Source: Verrucomicrobiota bacterium (GTDB taxonomy: Bacteria > Verrucomicrobiota > Verrucomicrobiia > Limisphaerales > J093). Taken from it: a stretch of 64,000 nucleotides of DNA. Each line of letters starts with the position of its first letter. Positions within the stretch are counted from its first letter, which is position 1. The position numbers and the translations under genes are program-made. The DNA is taken from contig JAKQDD010000176.1 in NCBI GenBank assembly GCA_029556615.1, positions 186,001-250,000 of the forward strand. Reading direction: 5' to 3'. Of this stretch, positions 1-8,591 are shown piece after piece. Below the pieces are notes generated by a model. The model did no database searches. It was given only the letters and a program-made list of their open reading frames with translations, and had not been told where the DNA came from.

Positions 1-1
1 G

Positions 2-685
2 GGTCTGCCGGGGGAGGACCTGGCGAGCTTTGGCCGGGGCTTCGATCGGTTGCTGGGATGGGGTCCTCAGGAGATCCAGGTGGGGTTGCTGAAGCGGCTC
101 CGCGGTGCCCCGATCTCGCGCCATGATCGCGAGTTCGACATGCGCTATTCGCCGGTGCCGCCCTACGAGGTGTTATCGACCGGCGTCATGGATTTCGCGA
201 CGGTGCAGCGGATGAGCCGGTTCGCGAGGTACTGGGATCTGGTGGGGAACAGCGGTAATTTCCTGGAGACAACGCGGCGGCTTTGGGCGGGAGGGGGTTC
301 GCCGTTCACGGCGTTTATGGCGTTGAGCGACTGGCTTCACGGGCGGGCGGGGCGGCGGCATGGCCTGTCGCTGGAGAGTCTCGTGGGCTGGCTGTTCGAG
401 TATCTGACGGTCTCGTGCGGGCAGCCGGCCGCCGACGTGGCGGGGGGCCTGATCCGGGACTATCAGCGGAGCGGGCGACGGGATGTGCCGGGATGTCTGC
501 GCGCGTCGGGAGTGGGGGTTGGGGCGGGGGGCGAAGAAGGGTCCAGGACGGCATCGCGACTGGCGCGTCGCCAGCGACGCCACCGGGTGGGGGGTGAGGA
601 TGCCGGGGCGACGGGCGGGGGTGGGCATCCCAATCCGCGAGAGTCCGTGGTGAGCTCGGGAGCGAGGTCGGATCCAGGAGGTTGA
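2..685 (+). CDS. B12-binding-domain radical SAM protein, DUF4080-type (C-terminal part, truncated by window edge)
   Basis: The reading frame is open from the first bases, so the N-terminus with the cobalamin-binding and radical SAM domains lies outside the window. What is visible matches the C-terminal DUF4080 region of these proteins: a [17 protein letters not shown] stretch, then [10 protein letters not shown], then [14 protein letters not shown], then a hydrophobic FEYLT segment. The family is predicted to do radical chemistry on an unknown substrate. The last 60 or so residues are Gly/Arg-rich and of low complexity, ending at a TGA at 683-685 right at the edge of a dispersed repeat, so the C-terminus may have been altered by that insertion. 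Family call is confident; substrate unknown. Confidence 0.75.
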   Translation, partial: GLPGEDLASFGRGFDRLLGWGPQEIQVGLLKRLRGAPISRHDREFDMRYSPVPPYEVLSTGVMDFATVQRMSRFARYWDLVGNSGNFLETTRRLWAGGGSPFTAFMALSDWLHGRAGRRHGLSLESLVGWLFEYLTVSCGQPAADVAGGLIRDYQRSGRRDVPGCLRASGVGVGAGGEEGSRTASRLARRQRRHRVGGEDAGATGGGGHPNPRESVVSSGARSDPGG

Positions 686-851
686 GCTGCAACATGTGGT
701 CAACAGGTCAAGTTGGGTCCCTGCGGCTCCAGGCCTCCCCTCCTTCCGTCGAGGACTCTACATTAGCGAGGCGCGGAAGAGAGGATGGGCAGGCACAGCA
801 GGGTCTTCACGAACCTGAGGACTCGACTGGGTCTGAGGCACGCCTCGCTAG
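684..851 (+). repeat. Dispersed ~180-bp inverted-repeat element, copy A (left arm degraded)
   Basis: It shares long stretches with the copies at 6226-6406, 9484-9662 and 56503-56681. Its internal module-1 right arm GTCGAGGACTCTA (748-760) is followed immediately by a second inverted repeat, TAGCGAGGCGCG (764-775) paired with CGCCTCGCTAG (841-851). The left arm of module 1, AGTCCTCGAC in copy D, has decayed here. Identity to copy D is high over the middle, for example the shared string around GTCAACAGGTCAAGTTGGG. It fills almost all of the gap between the radical SAM gene and the next small ORF. Confidence 0.85.
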
Positions 852-881
852 AAGGTGGCTGGGGATCGGGGACACGACTCG

Positions 882-1139
882 ATGAACGTGCTGATACCAC
901 TGGGGATGGTGTTGACGCTGATCAACGCGACCTTCCTGAACCTCTCGTGCAAGGCGCTGACGGCAGCTTATCCGGCGTCGCTGCTGAAGCTGGGGAGCGG
1001 GTCAGGGATTCTCAAGACGTTCACGGCGCCGGGCGGGGTGTTGATGGGCCGGATTGGAGGGATTGCGGCGCGGACGTTTCTGCGCGAGCACGCGCGGCGC
1101 GGCGCGGGGGTGTCGGGCTCAGCGGGGCCGGGCGAGTGA
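882..1139 (+). CDS. Small hypothetical protein with N-terminal hydrophobic segment
   Basis: An 85-residue frame starting at ATG 882, chosen because upstream in-frame codons come from the repeat. Residues 2-22 (NVLIPLGMVLTLINATFLNL) form one plausible membrane segment or uncleaved signal. The middle is Gly/Ala-rich and the C-terminus basic (REHARRG). I recognise no family. Its last 21 bases overlap the 3' end of glnD on the other strand. It could be a genuine small membrane protein or a chance frame in GC-rich DNA. Confidence 0.4.
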   Translation: MNVLIPLGMVLTLINATFLNLSCKALTAAYPASLLKLGSGSGILKTFTAPGGVLMGRIGGIAARTFLREHARRGAGVSGSAGPGE

Positions 1140-3812
1140 CGCGGCGACGGCGCGTTGGAGGGTGTCGAGGCGCTGTCCGGGCGGGAGGCGCCGGCCGTCG
1201 GGGCCGGCGAGGTAGAAGCTGTCGCAGGCCGCGCCCTTGTCCGTCGAGACCCGGGAGAGGGCGATGCGGACGTCGAGGCCGTCGAGGGTCTTGAGGAGAT
1301 CGTAGAGCAGACCCAGGCGGTCGGGGGCGCGGATTTCGAGCAGGGTGAACTCCGGGTGGGCGTCGGCGCTGACGAGCACCTGGGGGGGGAAGGTCCGATC
1401 CGAAGGCGCAGGGTGCCGGGCATCGCGCCGGGCGTGCTCGAGGAGGGGGTCCAGGTCGAGTGGCGGAACCGCGAGCGCCTTTCGGAGCCAGTCGAGCGCG
1501 GCGGCGGCGGGGGTGGTATCGCGGGGAGTCCTGCCGGCTTGGCTGGTGGCGCGGACCAGGACGAGGGCGAGGTTGTCACTCCTGGGATAGGCGTCGAGGG
1601 TGAGGATATTAAGTCGGGCGGCGGCGAGGGCGCCGGCGATCCGGGTGAGGAACGCGGGCCGGTCCCAACCGCAGAAGGCGATTTCGAGGTGGCCCTGCTC
1701 GGGCCGGATCCGCGCTTGGAGCGCTGGGGCGAGAGCGAGGGAATCCTCCTGGGCGCGGGCGGCGAGGAAACCATGGAAGAGTTGGAGGTGATCGAGGATG
1801 GCGGATTGGGATTGGGTTTGGAAGTAGCGATCCGGCATGCCGGCCCAGTGGGCATCGCATTGATCCTGCCGGTCGGGGGGCACGTGGGGGGCGACGCGGT
1901 CGCGGAGTGCGGCGGCCGGATTGGCGGGAGCGATGGGGGAGCGGGTGCCGGCGAGGCACGCGGTGGTGGACTCGTGCAGTTCCCAGACCAGGACATCCCG
2001 CCAATCGGACCACTCGGAATCGCCGGACGCCTGGTTGTCGGCCCAGGTCAGGAGGGTGAGCGAGTCGAGGGTCTGGCGGGAACCGACGAGCTCGGCGAAG
2101 GCGGCGGCGGTTTTTGGGTCCTCGAGATTGCAGTGTTGGGCGGTATGGAGGAGGGCATGTTGATGGCGGATGAGGAAGTTCAGGAGGCGGCGTCGGTGGG
2201 GGGTGAGGCAGAGGCGGGCGGCGACCTTCTCGGCGGAGAGTCCGCTGGCTTCGTGGGCGAACCGGTTTCGCCTCGCGCGTCCGGTGTCGTGGAGCAGGAG
2301 GGCGAGGTAGAGGACGAACGGGTCCGGCGATTGGAGGAGCAGGCGGCGGTAACGCTGATTTCTGGGTGTGGGGTTGGCGGCGAGGGCGTCGAGTTTCTCG
2401 AGGCAGACCAGGCTGTGTTCGTCGACCGTATAGCGGAGGAGAAAGTCGTGCTGGAGCAGGCAGGTGATCCTGCCGAACTCGGGAAGGTAGCGGCCCAGGA
2501 AATCGACCTCGTGCATGAGGCGGAGGACGCGTCCCACGTGGCCGGGGCGGGCGAGGAGTCGTTGGAAGATCTGGCGGGGTTCCTCGGCGGCAAGGAAGTC
2601 GCGTCGGATCAGGGTGAGGCGCCGGCGGATGAGTTGGCGGAGGTCGGGTCCCAGGCCGAGGCGGTGGCACTGGATGCACTCGAAGACGCGCATCATGGCG
2701 GCGGGGTCCTGGTCGAAGACGCCGACGTCGTTGGGTTCGAGGGAGGAGCCGCGCCGGTGGAATCCGGGCATGATCGAGTCGCTGGCATCCGAGGGGGCGA
2801 ACCCTCGGAGGCCGGGGAGGCGTGCGAAGCGGGTGGGGGAAGGGATGGCGAGGCGTTCGGCGACGGTTTCGGAGAGGAGGTAGATGCAGCGGGCATGGAG
2901 GTAGTAGTCCTTCATGAAAGCCTCGGCGCGCTTCTCGGACGCGGCCTGGGGGTAGTGCCAGCGGCGTGCGATTTCCTCCTGGAGCGGTGCGGTCAGGAGG
3001 TCACTGCACGCTTTGGTGCGCGAGAGGTAGTGCATTTCATTGCGGACCCGGAGCAGGAAGTCATAGGCCCGTTCGAGTTGGCGGGCTTCGCCGGGGGTGA
3101 GCACATTTTTCTGGACGAGGTCGGCGATGGAGCGGGCGCCGGTCTTGAAGTAGCTGACCCAGATGAGATTGTGGTAGTCGCGGAGACCGCCGCAGCCATT
3201 CTTGATGTTGGGTTGGAGCAGGGCGACCGTCATGCCGTGGCCCTGATGGCGTTTGGCTTGGTCCTCGAGGCGACGGGCGATGTAGGTCTCGGCATGGCCG
3301 CGGACGCAGTGGACGTCGAATTCACCTGCGAGCGTCGCGAAATGGGCCGGGTTGCCGGCCAGGAACCGGCATTGGAGGAGTGAGGTCTTGGTCTTCATGT
3401 CGCGGTTGGCGAGGCGGACGGCCTCCGCGAAGGACCATGTGGAACGTGCGCCCAGATCGATGCCCAGGGCGTTGAGGGTGTCGGTCATCCGGACCACGGC
3501 GTTCTCGACCTGACGGATGAGTTCGGGGGATCCCTCCGGGTGGACGAAGGCGAGATCGACGTCGCTGCGGGGATTCAACTCGCAGCGGCCATAGCCTCCG
3601 ACGGCCAGGCAGGCCATGGGATCGCTGCCGGGCTTGGGCCAGCCTGGCATCTCGCGGGTGACCTCGCTCCAGAGCTGCCGGAGCAGATCGTCCATCATCC
3701 GGGACCGGAGGGCTGTGACGCAGCGTCCGCTGTGGCCGTTGCGGTGGGCGATTCGGATGCGGAGCTCCTCTTGTTTGAGGCGCTTCCGGTAACTATCCAA
3801 AGACGGGGCCAT
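1119..3812 (-). CDS. glnD: [Protein-PII] uridylyltransferase / uridylyl-removing enzyme
   Basis: GlnD uridylylates and deuridylylates PII signal proteins in response to glutamine, which sets nitrogen assimilation. Starting at ATG 3812 gives 897 residues, normal for the family; the open frame extends 88 codons further upstream but that part has no GlnD character. A nucleotidyltransferase motif GGYGRCELNPRSDVDLAF (residues 72-89) holds the catalytic D84 and D86. An HD phosphohydrolase domain with LLLHDTG lies in the middle. Two ACT domains close the protein at about 708-770 and 822-875, where glutamine is sensed. It is transcribed divergently from the response-regulator gene. No glnB or glnK lies in the window. 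Confidence 0.95.
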   Translation of the reverse strand: MAPSLDSYRKRLKQEELRIRIAHRNGHSGRCVTALRSRMMDDLLRQLWSEVTREMPGWPKPGSDPMACLAVGGYGRCELNPRSDVDLAFVHPEGSPELIRQVENAVVRMTDTLNALGIDLGARSTWSFAEAVRLANRDMKTKTSLLQCRFLAGNPAHFATLAGEFDVHCVRGHAETYIARRLEDQAKRHQGHGMTVALLQPNIKNGCGGLRDYHNLIWVSYFKTGARSIADLVQKNVLTPGEARQLERAYDFLLRVRNEMHYLSRTKACSDLLTAPLQEEIARRWHYPQAASEKRAEAFMKDYYLHARCIYLLSETVAERLAIPSPTRFARLPGLRGFAPSDASDSIMPGFHRRGSSLEPNDVGVFDQDPAAMMRVFECIQCHRLGLGPDLRQLIRRRLTLIRRDFLAAEEPRQIFQRLLARPGHVGRVLRLMHEVDFLGRYLPEFGRITCLLQHDFLLRYTVDEHSLVCLEKLDALAANPTPRNQRYRRLLLQSPDPFVLYLALLLHDTGRARRNRFAHEASGLSAEKVAARLCLTPHRRRLLNFLIRHQHALLHTAQHCNLEDPKTAAAFAELVGSRQTLDSLTLLTWADNQASGDSEWSDWRDVLVWELHESTTACLAGTRSPIAPANPAAALRDRVAPHVPPDRQDQCDAHWAGMPDRYFQTQSQSAILDHLQLFHGFLAARAQEDSLALAPALQARIRPEQGHLEIAFCGWDRPAFLTRIAGALAAARLNILTLDAYPRSDNLALVLVRATSQAGRTPRDTTPAAAALDWLRKALAVPPLDLDPLLEHARRDARHPAPSDRTFPPQVLVSADAHPEFTLLEIRAPDRLGLLYDLLKTLDGLDVRIALSRVSTDKGAACDSFYLAGPDGRRLPPGQRLDTLQRAVAASLARPR

Positions 3813-3966
3813 GGAGCTGCAGCGGTTCCCGATCGACACGGACTCCGGCACGGCCTTCCCGGGTGGCCGGACGTGCGGCCGTCGGAGGGCATGCGGTTCG
3901 TCAGAGCCAACGTTTAAGGGGTCTGATCCGTTTCTGGCGAGACTATTCCCACGTGAAAGGTCCTGC

Positions 3967-3995
3967 TTGTCCCCTTCCTGGTCTTGGAGTATAGG
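3967..3995 (+). promoter_or_regulatory. Candidate sigma-70-type promoter for the response-regulator gene
   Basis: TTGTCC (3967-3972), a 17-base spacer, then TATAGG (3990-3995), in the 229-bp divergent gap between glnD and the regulator gene. Predicted start of transcription would be near 4002, leaving about 40 bases of leader before ATG 4042. Inference from spacing and consensus only. Confidence 0.45.
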
Positions 3996-4041
3996 AAGAG
4001 TCCATCGACAGCGCGAAGCACGATCTTGAGGGTTTTCCGAC

Positions 4042-5007
4042 ATGACATCCAATGCTGCGGAGGAGGGTGGGAGCACGGGGGCTTTAGGTCAGGGCCAGCG
4101 TGTTCTGTTGATTGTGGACGACGACGAGGCCCTGCGGCAGTCGTTGCGTCTCGTGTTCGAGGAGCGCTACGAGGTGTTGCTTGCGGCCAGCGGCGAGGAG
4201 GCGGTCGAGGTCTGTCGCAACCGGCATGTGGACGGCGCGCTGGTGGACTTCCACATGACGGGGATGACCGGGACCGAGGTTCTCGATCGGCTGAAGGCGA
4301 TGGATCCGGGGATGGAGGTGATTCTGTTGAGCGGCAACGCCACGCTGGACAGCGCGCGGGATGCGGTTCGTTTGGGGGCTTGCGAGTACCTCACGAAACC
4401 GTACGAAGTTCCTGACCTGATCCGGTCGGTCGAGCGGATGATGGACCGGCGGCGGCTGACTGATCACCGGCGGGCCAATCTCGATCGGCTGAAGGCCTTG
4501 GAGGAGGAGACGCGAGTGCTCCGGTCCCGGGTCGATTTGGTTGCGCCCGCGGACGCCCGGATTGGGCAGGTGCTCGACCAGATCAACCGCCCGTTGACGT
4601 TGATCGCCGGGATTCTGGCGATATTGAATCGGCGTCTCAGCGGGGCGGATCGTCTCGAGGGAGAGGCGATGGGGGATTTTCGCGAGCGTCTTCAGACGCT
4701 GAACCGGGAGGCGGATGTTGTGATCGATGCCGTGGCGGGGGTGTTGCGGACGGTGCACCGCGCCCAGGCAGGGGAGGGGGCAGGATCCGTGAGCCAAGCG
4801 GTGACCGCACTCGAGGGGCTTTCCGCCACGCTCGCGGGTTCGGGTGGCGTCGCCCAGAGCCCTCAGACCCTCGAGTCCATGGAGCGGCAGGCGATCGTTG
4901 TGGCGTTGCGTCGGCACAAAGGCAACAAGCTGGCGGCCTCCCGCGAGCTCGGCATCACCCGCCAGACCTTGTACAATAAGATCAAGGCCTACCAGATCGA
5001 GATCTAG
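4042..5007 (+). CDS. Response regulator, receiver domain plus C-terminal Fis-type HTH
   Basis: A 321-residue protein. The receiver domain spans about 20-135, with the acidic pocket D26-D28, phospho-acceptor D69 in VDFHMTG, and the conserved lysine K119 in TKPYE. A linker of about 140 residues, predicted helical and possibly dimerising, follows. The last 40 residues form a Fis-type helix-turn-helix (NKLAASRELGITRQTLYNKI). There is no AAA+ sigma-54 ATPase domain between them, so it resembles RegA/PrrA-like regulators but with a much longer linker. No histidine kinase is adjacent. The TAG stop codon lies inside a solitary end of the dispersed repeat. Confidence 0.85.
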   Translation: MTSNAAEEGGSTGALGQGQRVLLIVDDDEALRQSLRLVFEERYEVLLAASGEEAVEVCRNRHVDGALVDFHMTGMTGTEVLDRLKAMDPGMEVILLSGNATLDSARDAVRLGACEYLTKPYEVPDLIRSVERMMDRRRLTDHRRANLDRLKALEEETRVLRSRVDLVAPADARIGQVLDQINRPLTLIAGILAILNRRLSGADRLEGEAMGDFRERLQTLNREADVVIDAVAGVLRTVHRAQAGEGAGSVSQAVTALEGLSATLAGSGGVAQSPQTLESMERQAIVVALRRHKGNKLAASRELGITRQTLYNKIKAYQIEI

Positions 5008-5025
5008 CGAGGCGCCGTCTCAGAC
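5004..5025. repeat. Solitary end of the dispersed element (copy E)
   Basis: CTAGCGAGGCGCCGTCTCAG then ACC. It matches the right terminus of copies B and C (CTAGCGAGGCG...CTCAGAYC). The rest of the element is absent. Bases 5005-5007 are the TAG stop codon of the preceding regulator gene. Confidence 0.7.
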
Positions 5026-5077
5026 CTACCGAACTTCAAGTTGCCCGGGACCCCGGGGTGGGGCATCGTTAGCTGCT

Positions 5078-6193
5078 GTGGCTGGCTCGGCGACAACGGA
5101 GTGGCGGGGGGGATGGCGGACTCGGGATCCGCTGGTGCTGGCGTTTGGGCTGTCGATCCTGCTTCACCTGCTGCTGCTGGGGGTGCTCGAGGGGGCGAAG
5201 CGGCATGACTGGTGGCGCTACGGGCCGATCGCCCACCTGGCGAAGGTCCTGAGAATCGACCTGGGCCCCCAACCGGCGGCGGAACGGATGTCGGCACGGC
5301 CGATTGAGACCCCTGCCCGGGAGGCCGTCGAGGAGATGCCGACGCTCTTCGTTGATGTGGATCCATCCCAGGCGTCGGCGGAGCCCGTGCCGAAGACACC
5401 GTACTATGGGGCGGTCAACTCCCTGGCTGCGAACCGGGACACGAGCCGGGATCTCGAGGTGCCGGAGTTGGACGGCACACAGGACCGGGTGCGCAAGACG
5501 ATGGAGAGCGAGCGTGCCCGGCCCCATGCGGCGCCGATGCAACCGGCTCGGGTGATGCCGCAGCAGCCGAGTGAGGGTCCGGCGGCGGAGCCGGTCCGTC
5601 CCCAGGCGGTGGTGGCGACCCAGCGTCCCGTGGCGGAGCCCGCGCCGGTCGAGCCGGCGGCAGCGCCGTCGCCGGCTGGGGAGACCCTGATGGCGAAGGC
5701 GAATCCCGTGGCGACGAAGCCGCCGGGGGTTGCGGCGGTCGTCGGGGAGCGGCCGCGCGTGCGGCCGCGCACGGTGGCGGCGGCCCTGGCGGAGCGGCAA
5801 TTGAATCCCAACAGTGCGCTGCTTGGGGAGAAGCTGAGGCAGGAGGGTGGGGTGCGCCGGTTCTCGATTGCCTCGTCGTTGAATGTGCAGGCCAGTCCGC
5901 TGGGGAACTACGACGCGAAGTTCGTCGCCGCGGTGCAGCAGTGCTGGTATGGGCTGCTCGAGGAGCAGCAGTACAGTCTCGATCGGATGGGCAAGGTGGT
6001 GATCGAGTTTCGCCTGATGCAGGACGGCCGGATCACGGAGATGAAAGTGGTCGAGTCAGACGTGGGGGCCATTTACACGACTCTTTGCGAAGTGGCGATC
6101 CACAAGCCCGCCCCCTATGAACGCTGGCCTGTGGACGTGCGCAAGATGGTGGGTGTGAACTACCGCGACGTGCGCTTCACCTTTTACTATTGA
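5078..6193 (+). CDS. TonB/TolA-like envelope energy-transduction protein
   Basis: Starting at GTG 5078 gives 371 residues; the open frame begins earlier but the extra part overlaps the regulator gene. A short cytoplasmic N-terminus is followed by one membrane helix at about 19-37 (LVLAFGLSILLHLLLLGVL). A long Pro/Ala/Val-rich periplasmic spacer (about 80-260) with repeated PVAEPAP-like text comes next. The compact C-terminal domain (about 270-371) reads like a TonB/TolA C-domain (GKVVIEFRLMQDGRITEMKV). With exbB and exbD directly downstream this forms a three-gene proton-motive-force coupling system. Whether it serves TonB-type uptake or Tol-type envelope maintenance cannot be settled from sequence. 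An element copy separates it from exbB. Confidence 0.75.
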   Translation: MAGSATTEWRGGWRTRDPLVLAFGLSILLHLLLLGVLEGAKRHDWWRYGPIAHLAKVLRIDLGPQPAAERMSARPIETPAREAVEEMPTLFVDVDPSQASAEPVPKTPYYGAVNSLAANRDTSRDLEVPELDGTQDRVRKTMESERARPHAAPMQPARVMPQQPSEGPAAEPVRPQAVVATQRPVAEPAPVEPAAAPSPAGETLMAKANPVATKPPGVAAVVGERPRVRPRTVAAALAERQLNPNSALLGEKLRQEGGVRRFSIASSLNVQASPLGNYDAKFVAAVQQCWYGLLEEQQYSLDRMGKVVIEFRLMQDGRITEMKVVESDVGAIYTTLCEVAIHKPAPYERWPVDVRKMVGVNYRDVRFTFYY

Positions 6194-6225
6194 AGCAAGG
6201 ACCTGGATTTGCCGCGGGGCACGGG

Positions 6226-6406
6226 CTAGCGAGGCGCGCCTCAGACCGATGAACCATGCAGTCCAAAGGAACCGTGAGGGGGCAGCGGGGCACCCTGCCT
6301 CCGCGCCTCGCTCATCTGGAGTCCTCGACGGAGGAAAGGGAGGCCTGGAACAGCAGAGACCCAAACTTGACCTAATCGCATCGACTTTCACAAGTCGAGG
6401 GCTCTA
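6226..6406 (-). repeat. Dispersed inverted-repeat element, copy B (reverse orientation)
   Basis: It begins CTAGCGAGGCGCGCCTCAG (6226-6244) and ends AGTCGAGGGCTCTAG (6393-6406 region). Internally CGCGCCTCGCTC (6302-6312) and AGTCCTCGACG (6320-6330) are the inner arms of the two modules. It fills the gap between the TonB-like gene and exbB, the reverse complement of copies A and D. Confidence 0.88.
6367..6395 (+). promoter_or_regulatory. Outward-facing promoter-like sequence carried by element copy B
   Basis: TTGACC (6367-6372), a 17-base spacer and ACAAGT (6390-6395). The same arrangement occurs in copy C (ATAAGT) and copy D (ACAAGT, on the minus strand). Here it points at exbB, whose ATG is 25 bases downstream. 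The -10 match to consensus is modest. Confidence 0.35.
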
Positions 6407-6420
6407 GGGTGGGGGGCGTT

Positions 6421-7071
6421 ATGTGGCAGTTTCTGGTGGCGGGTGGGCCGTTCATGTTCGCGCTGGTGCTGACCTCGGTGGTCAGCGTGGCGTTCATCAT
6501 CGAGCGCGGCTTGGCGTTGCGGCGGGGAAAAGTCGCGCCGCCCGGTCTCGAGGCGGCGTTGGAACGGTTCCAGCCGGGCGAGGACCTGAACAACCTGAAG
6601 CTGCTCTGCCAGCAACAATCATCGTCTTTGGGCCGGCTGGTGTTGACCGGGATCGAGCATCTTCACTGGCCCAAGGCGGACAATGCGGACTGCCTGCAGA
6701 CGCGGGCCCGGCACGAGGTCGTCCAGTTGGAGCGCGGTCTGGTGGTGCTCGAGGTCATTGTGGGCATTGCGCCCTTGCTGGGCCTGGTGGGCACGCTGCA
6801 CGGTCTGATCACCCTCTTCGGCGATCTCGGCAGGACCGGTCTGGCGGACAACTCGGTGGTTGCCCGGGGGATTGCGATCGCCCTCAACACGACGCTGATG
6901 GGGCTGCTCATCGCAATTCCCACGCTGATCGCCTGGAGCTACTTCACCAAGAAGGTGGAATCGCTGGCCGTCGAGATGGAGACGTTGCTCGATGAGTTCC
7001 TGCGGCGCCAGTACCGTCCGTCCGTCCCGTCCGACCATCCCGGCGGCTCTCCGGCCGGGCCGCGGACCTGA
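6421..7071 (+). CDS. exbB: MotA/TolQ/ExbB proton channel family protein
   Basis: A 216-residue inner-membrane protein. ATG 6421 is preferred to the GTG four codons upstream, which lies at the edge of the repeat; a G-rich stretch upstream can serve as ribosome binding site. The first helix is near residues 5-25 (MFALVLTSVVSVAFIIERG). Two more helices follow in the family core, including VIVGIAPLLGLVGTLHGLI and GIAIALNTTLMGLLIAIPTL. It forms the channel with the downstream ExbD and energises the TonB-like protein encoded upstream. TolQ is the alternative name; sequence alone does not separate them. Confidence 0.88.
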   Translation: MWQFLVAGGPFMFALVLTSVVSVAFIIERGLALRRGKVAPPGLEAALERFQPGEDLNNLKLLCQQQSSSLGRLVLTGIEHLHWPKADNADCLQTRARHEVVQLERGLVVLEVIVGIAPLLGLVGTLHGLITLFGDLGRTGLADNSVVARGIAIALNTTLMGLLIAIPTLIAWSYFTKKVESLAVEMETLLDEFLRRQYRPSVPSDHPGGSPAGPRT

Positions 7072-7083
7072 GGGCCCGCCTGC

Positions 7084-7500
7084 ATGCGCTTCATCGAACG
7101 CAAACGCCGGCAGCCGCCCGCCGTGATCATCGTGTCGTTGATCGACATTCTGATCGTGCTCCTGATCTTCCTGATGGTCACGACGACGTTCAAGCAGCAC
7201 CCGGCGGTGCGGTTGGCCCTGCCGGAAACGCGGCAGCCGATCGAGGGAGCGGCCGAGGCGAACCTGGTGGTGACGGTTACGGAGGCGCCGCCCTATTTCT
7301 ACCTGGGCCAGATGCCCATGACGCTGGAGAAGCTGCAGTCGGAGTTGGCGGCGCGAGCGGCCAGGGACCCGCAGGCAGCATTGACGATTCGGGGGGATCG
7401 CTCAGCCACATGGGGACGCATCATCAACGTGCGAGACGCCGCCAAGAGCGCCGGCATCAAGACGGTCAACGCCCAGGTCAAGAGCCCCGGTGCGCCGTGA
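7084..7500 (+). CDS. exbD: ExbD/TolR family biopolymer transport protein
   Basis: 138 residues, the usual size. The N-terminus is short and basic. The single membrane helix is at about 14-34 and contains the proton-carrying aspartate D21 (SLIDILIVLLIFLMV). The periplasmic domain with the FYLGQMPMTLEKLQ and LTIRGDRSATWGRI segments follows. It partners the ExbB channel 12 bases upstream, and its stop codon overlaps the start of mutY (GTGA), so the two are translationally coupled. Confidence 0.9.
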   Translation: MRFIERKRRQPPAVIIVSLIDILIVLLIFLMVTTTFKQHPAVRLALPETRQPIEGAAEANLVVTVTEAPPYFYLGQMPMTLEKLQSELAARAARDPQAALTIRGDRSATWGRIINVRDAAKSAGIKTVNAQVKSPGAP

Positions 7501-8591
7501 CGGCGCTGGTTCGCCAGCTCCTGGCCTGGTATCGGGCGCAGGCACGAGATCTGCCCTGGCGGCAGACGACGGATCCGTACGCGATCTGGGTGTCCGAGGT
7601 CATGCTCCAGCAGACGCAGGTGCGGACGGTGCTGCGGTACTGGCGCCGCTGGATGCGGGCCCTGCCTGATCTCGAGGCGCTGGCCCGGGCTTCGGAGTCG
7701 CGTTTGCTGCGGCTCTGGGAAGGTCTGGGCTATTACTCGCGCGCCCGCCGTCTCCAGGCGGCGGCGCGGTTGGTCTTCGAACGGCACGCGGGCGTGTTCC
7801 CCCGCGAGGCCGACGAACTTCGGGCGCTGCCCGGCATTGGCCGGTACACGGCCGGCGCGATTGCCAGCATCGCCTTCGACCGGCCCGCCCCGGCCGTGGA
7901 CGGCAATGTCGCCCGGGTCCTGGCGCGTCTGTTTGGCCTCGAAGGCCGGCAGGGTTCGGCAGCGTTGAACGGCGTGCTTTGGGATCGGGCTGCGGCGCTG
8001 GTGCGGATGGCGGACCGACGGCGGCGGGGGCCGCGGGATCGAGCCTGCGCGGCGATCAACCAAGCGCTCATGGAATTGGGGGCGCTCGTTTGCACGCCGC
8101 GAAAGCCGGATTGCGGCGCGTGTCCCGTCCGGTCCTGCTGTCGGGCCTTCGCGGAGGGGCGCACGGACCAACTGCCCCGGCGCCGCGAAGTCCCCCCGCC
8201 CGAGGTTCGGCGGCGGATTGCCGTGGTGATCGAGGTTTGCGGGCGCGTTTGGATCCGACGGCGGGCAGCGGGCGGGGTGAACGCCGGGCTCTGGGAGTTT
8301 CCGGAGTTCGAGCTTTCGGGTCAGGCCAGGGGGGCTGGTGTCGTGGCTCGCGCGCTGGGTTGCCGGAGCGCGGGCGTGCGCCGTTTGGGCCGGATACGGC
8401 ACTCGATTACGCGGTACCGGATCGAGCTCGATGTGGTTCGAGTCGACGGCCTGCGGGGGATGGTTCCGGGGGATGGGGAGGGGCGATGGGCGCATCGAGC
8501 CGAGCTCGAGAGGCTGCCGTTCACCGCCGCCCATCGTCGGATCGTTCGGCTGCTGAGGTCTGCCGACCGAGGAGGTTCTCGTAGGCGCTGA
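7497..8591 (+). CDS. mutY: A/G-specific adenine glycosylase
   Basis: MutY removes adenine mispaired with 8-oxoguanine. GTG 7497, overlapping the exbD stop by four bases, gives 364 residues. The catalytic glutamate E34 lies in SEVMLQQTQV. The helix-hairpin-helix LPGIGRYTAG is at 111-120, with catalytic D135 in PAVDGNVARVLAR. The iron-sulfur cysteines C199, C206, C209 and C215 keep the C-X6-C-X2-C-X5-C spacing. A MutT-like C-terminal domain (about 240-364) recognises the oxidised base. The last 71 bases overlap the end of the convergent GYF-domain gene. The GC-rich 160-190 stretch is longer and more basic than usual. Confidence 0.93.
   Translation: MTALVRQLLAWYRAQARDLPWRQTTDPYAIWVSEVMLQQTQVRTVLRYWRRWMRALPDLEALARASESRLLRLWEGLGYYSRARRLQAAARLVFERHAGVFPREADELRALPGIGRYTAGAIASIAFDRPAPAVDGNVARVLARLFGLEGRQGSAALNGVLWDRAAALVRMADRRRRGPRDRACAAINQALMELGALVCTPRKPDCGACPVRSCCRAFAEGRTDQLPRRREVPPPEVRRRIAVVIEVCGRVWIRRRAAGGVNAGLWEFPEFELSGQARGAGVVARALGCRSAGVRRLGRIRHSITRYRIELDVVRVDGLRGMVPGDGEGRWAHRAELERLPFTAAHRRIVRLLRSADRGGSRRR

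Noticed and set aside
1155..3383. A 742-codon plus-strand frame across glnD
   Set aside because: The minus strand encodes a clear GlnD with catalytic motifs; the plus frame is Glu/Gly/Val-rich and motif-free.
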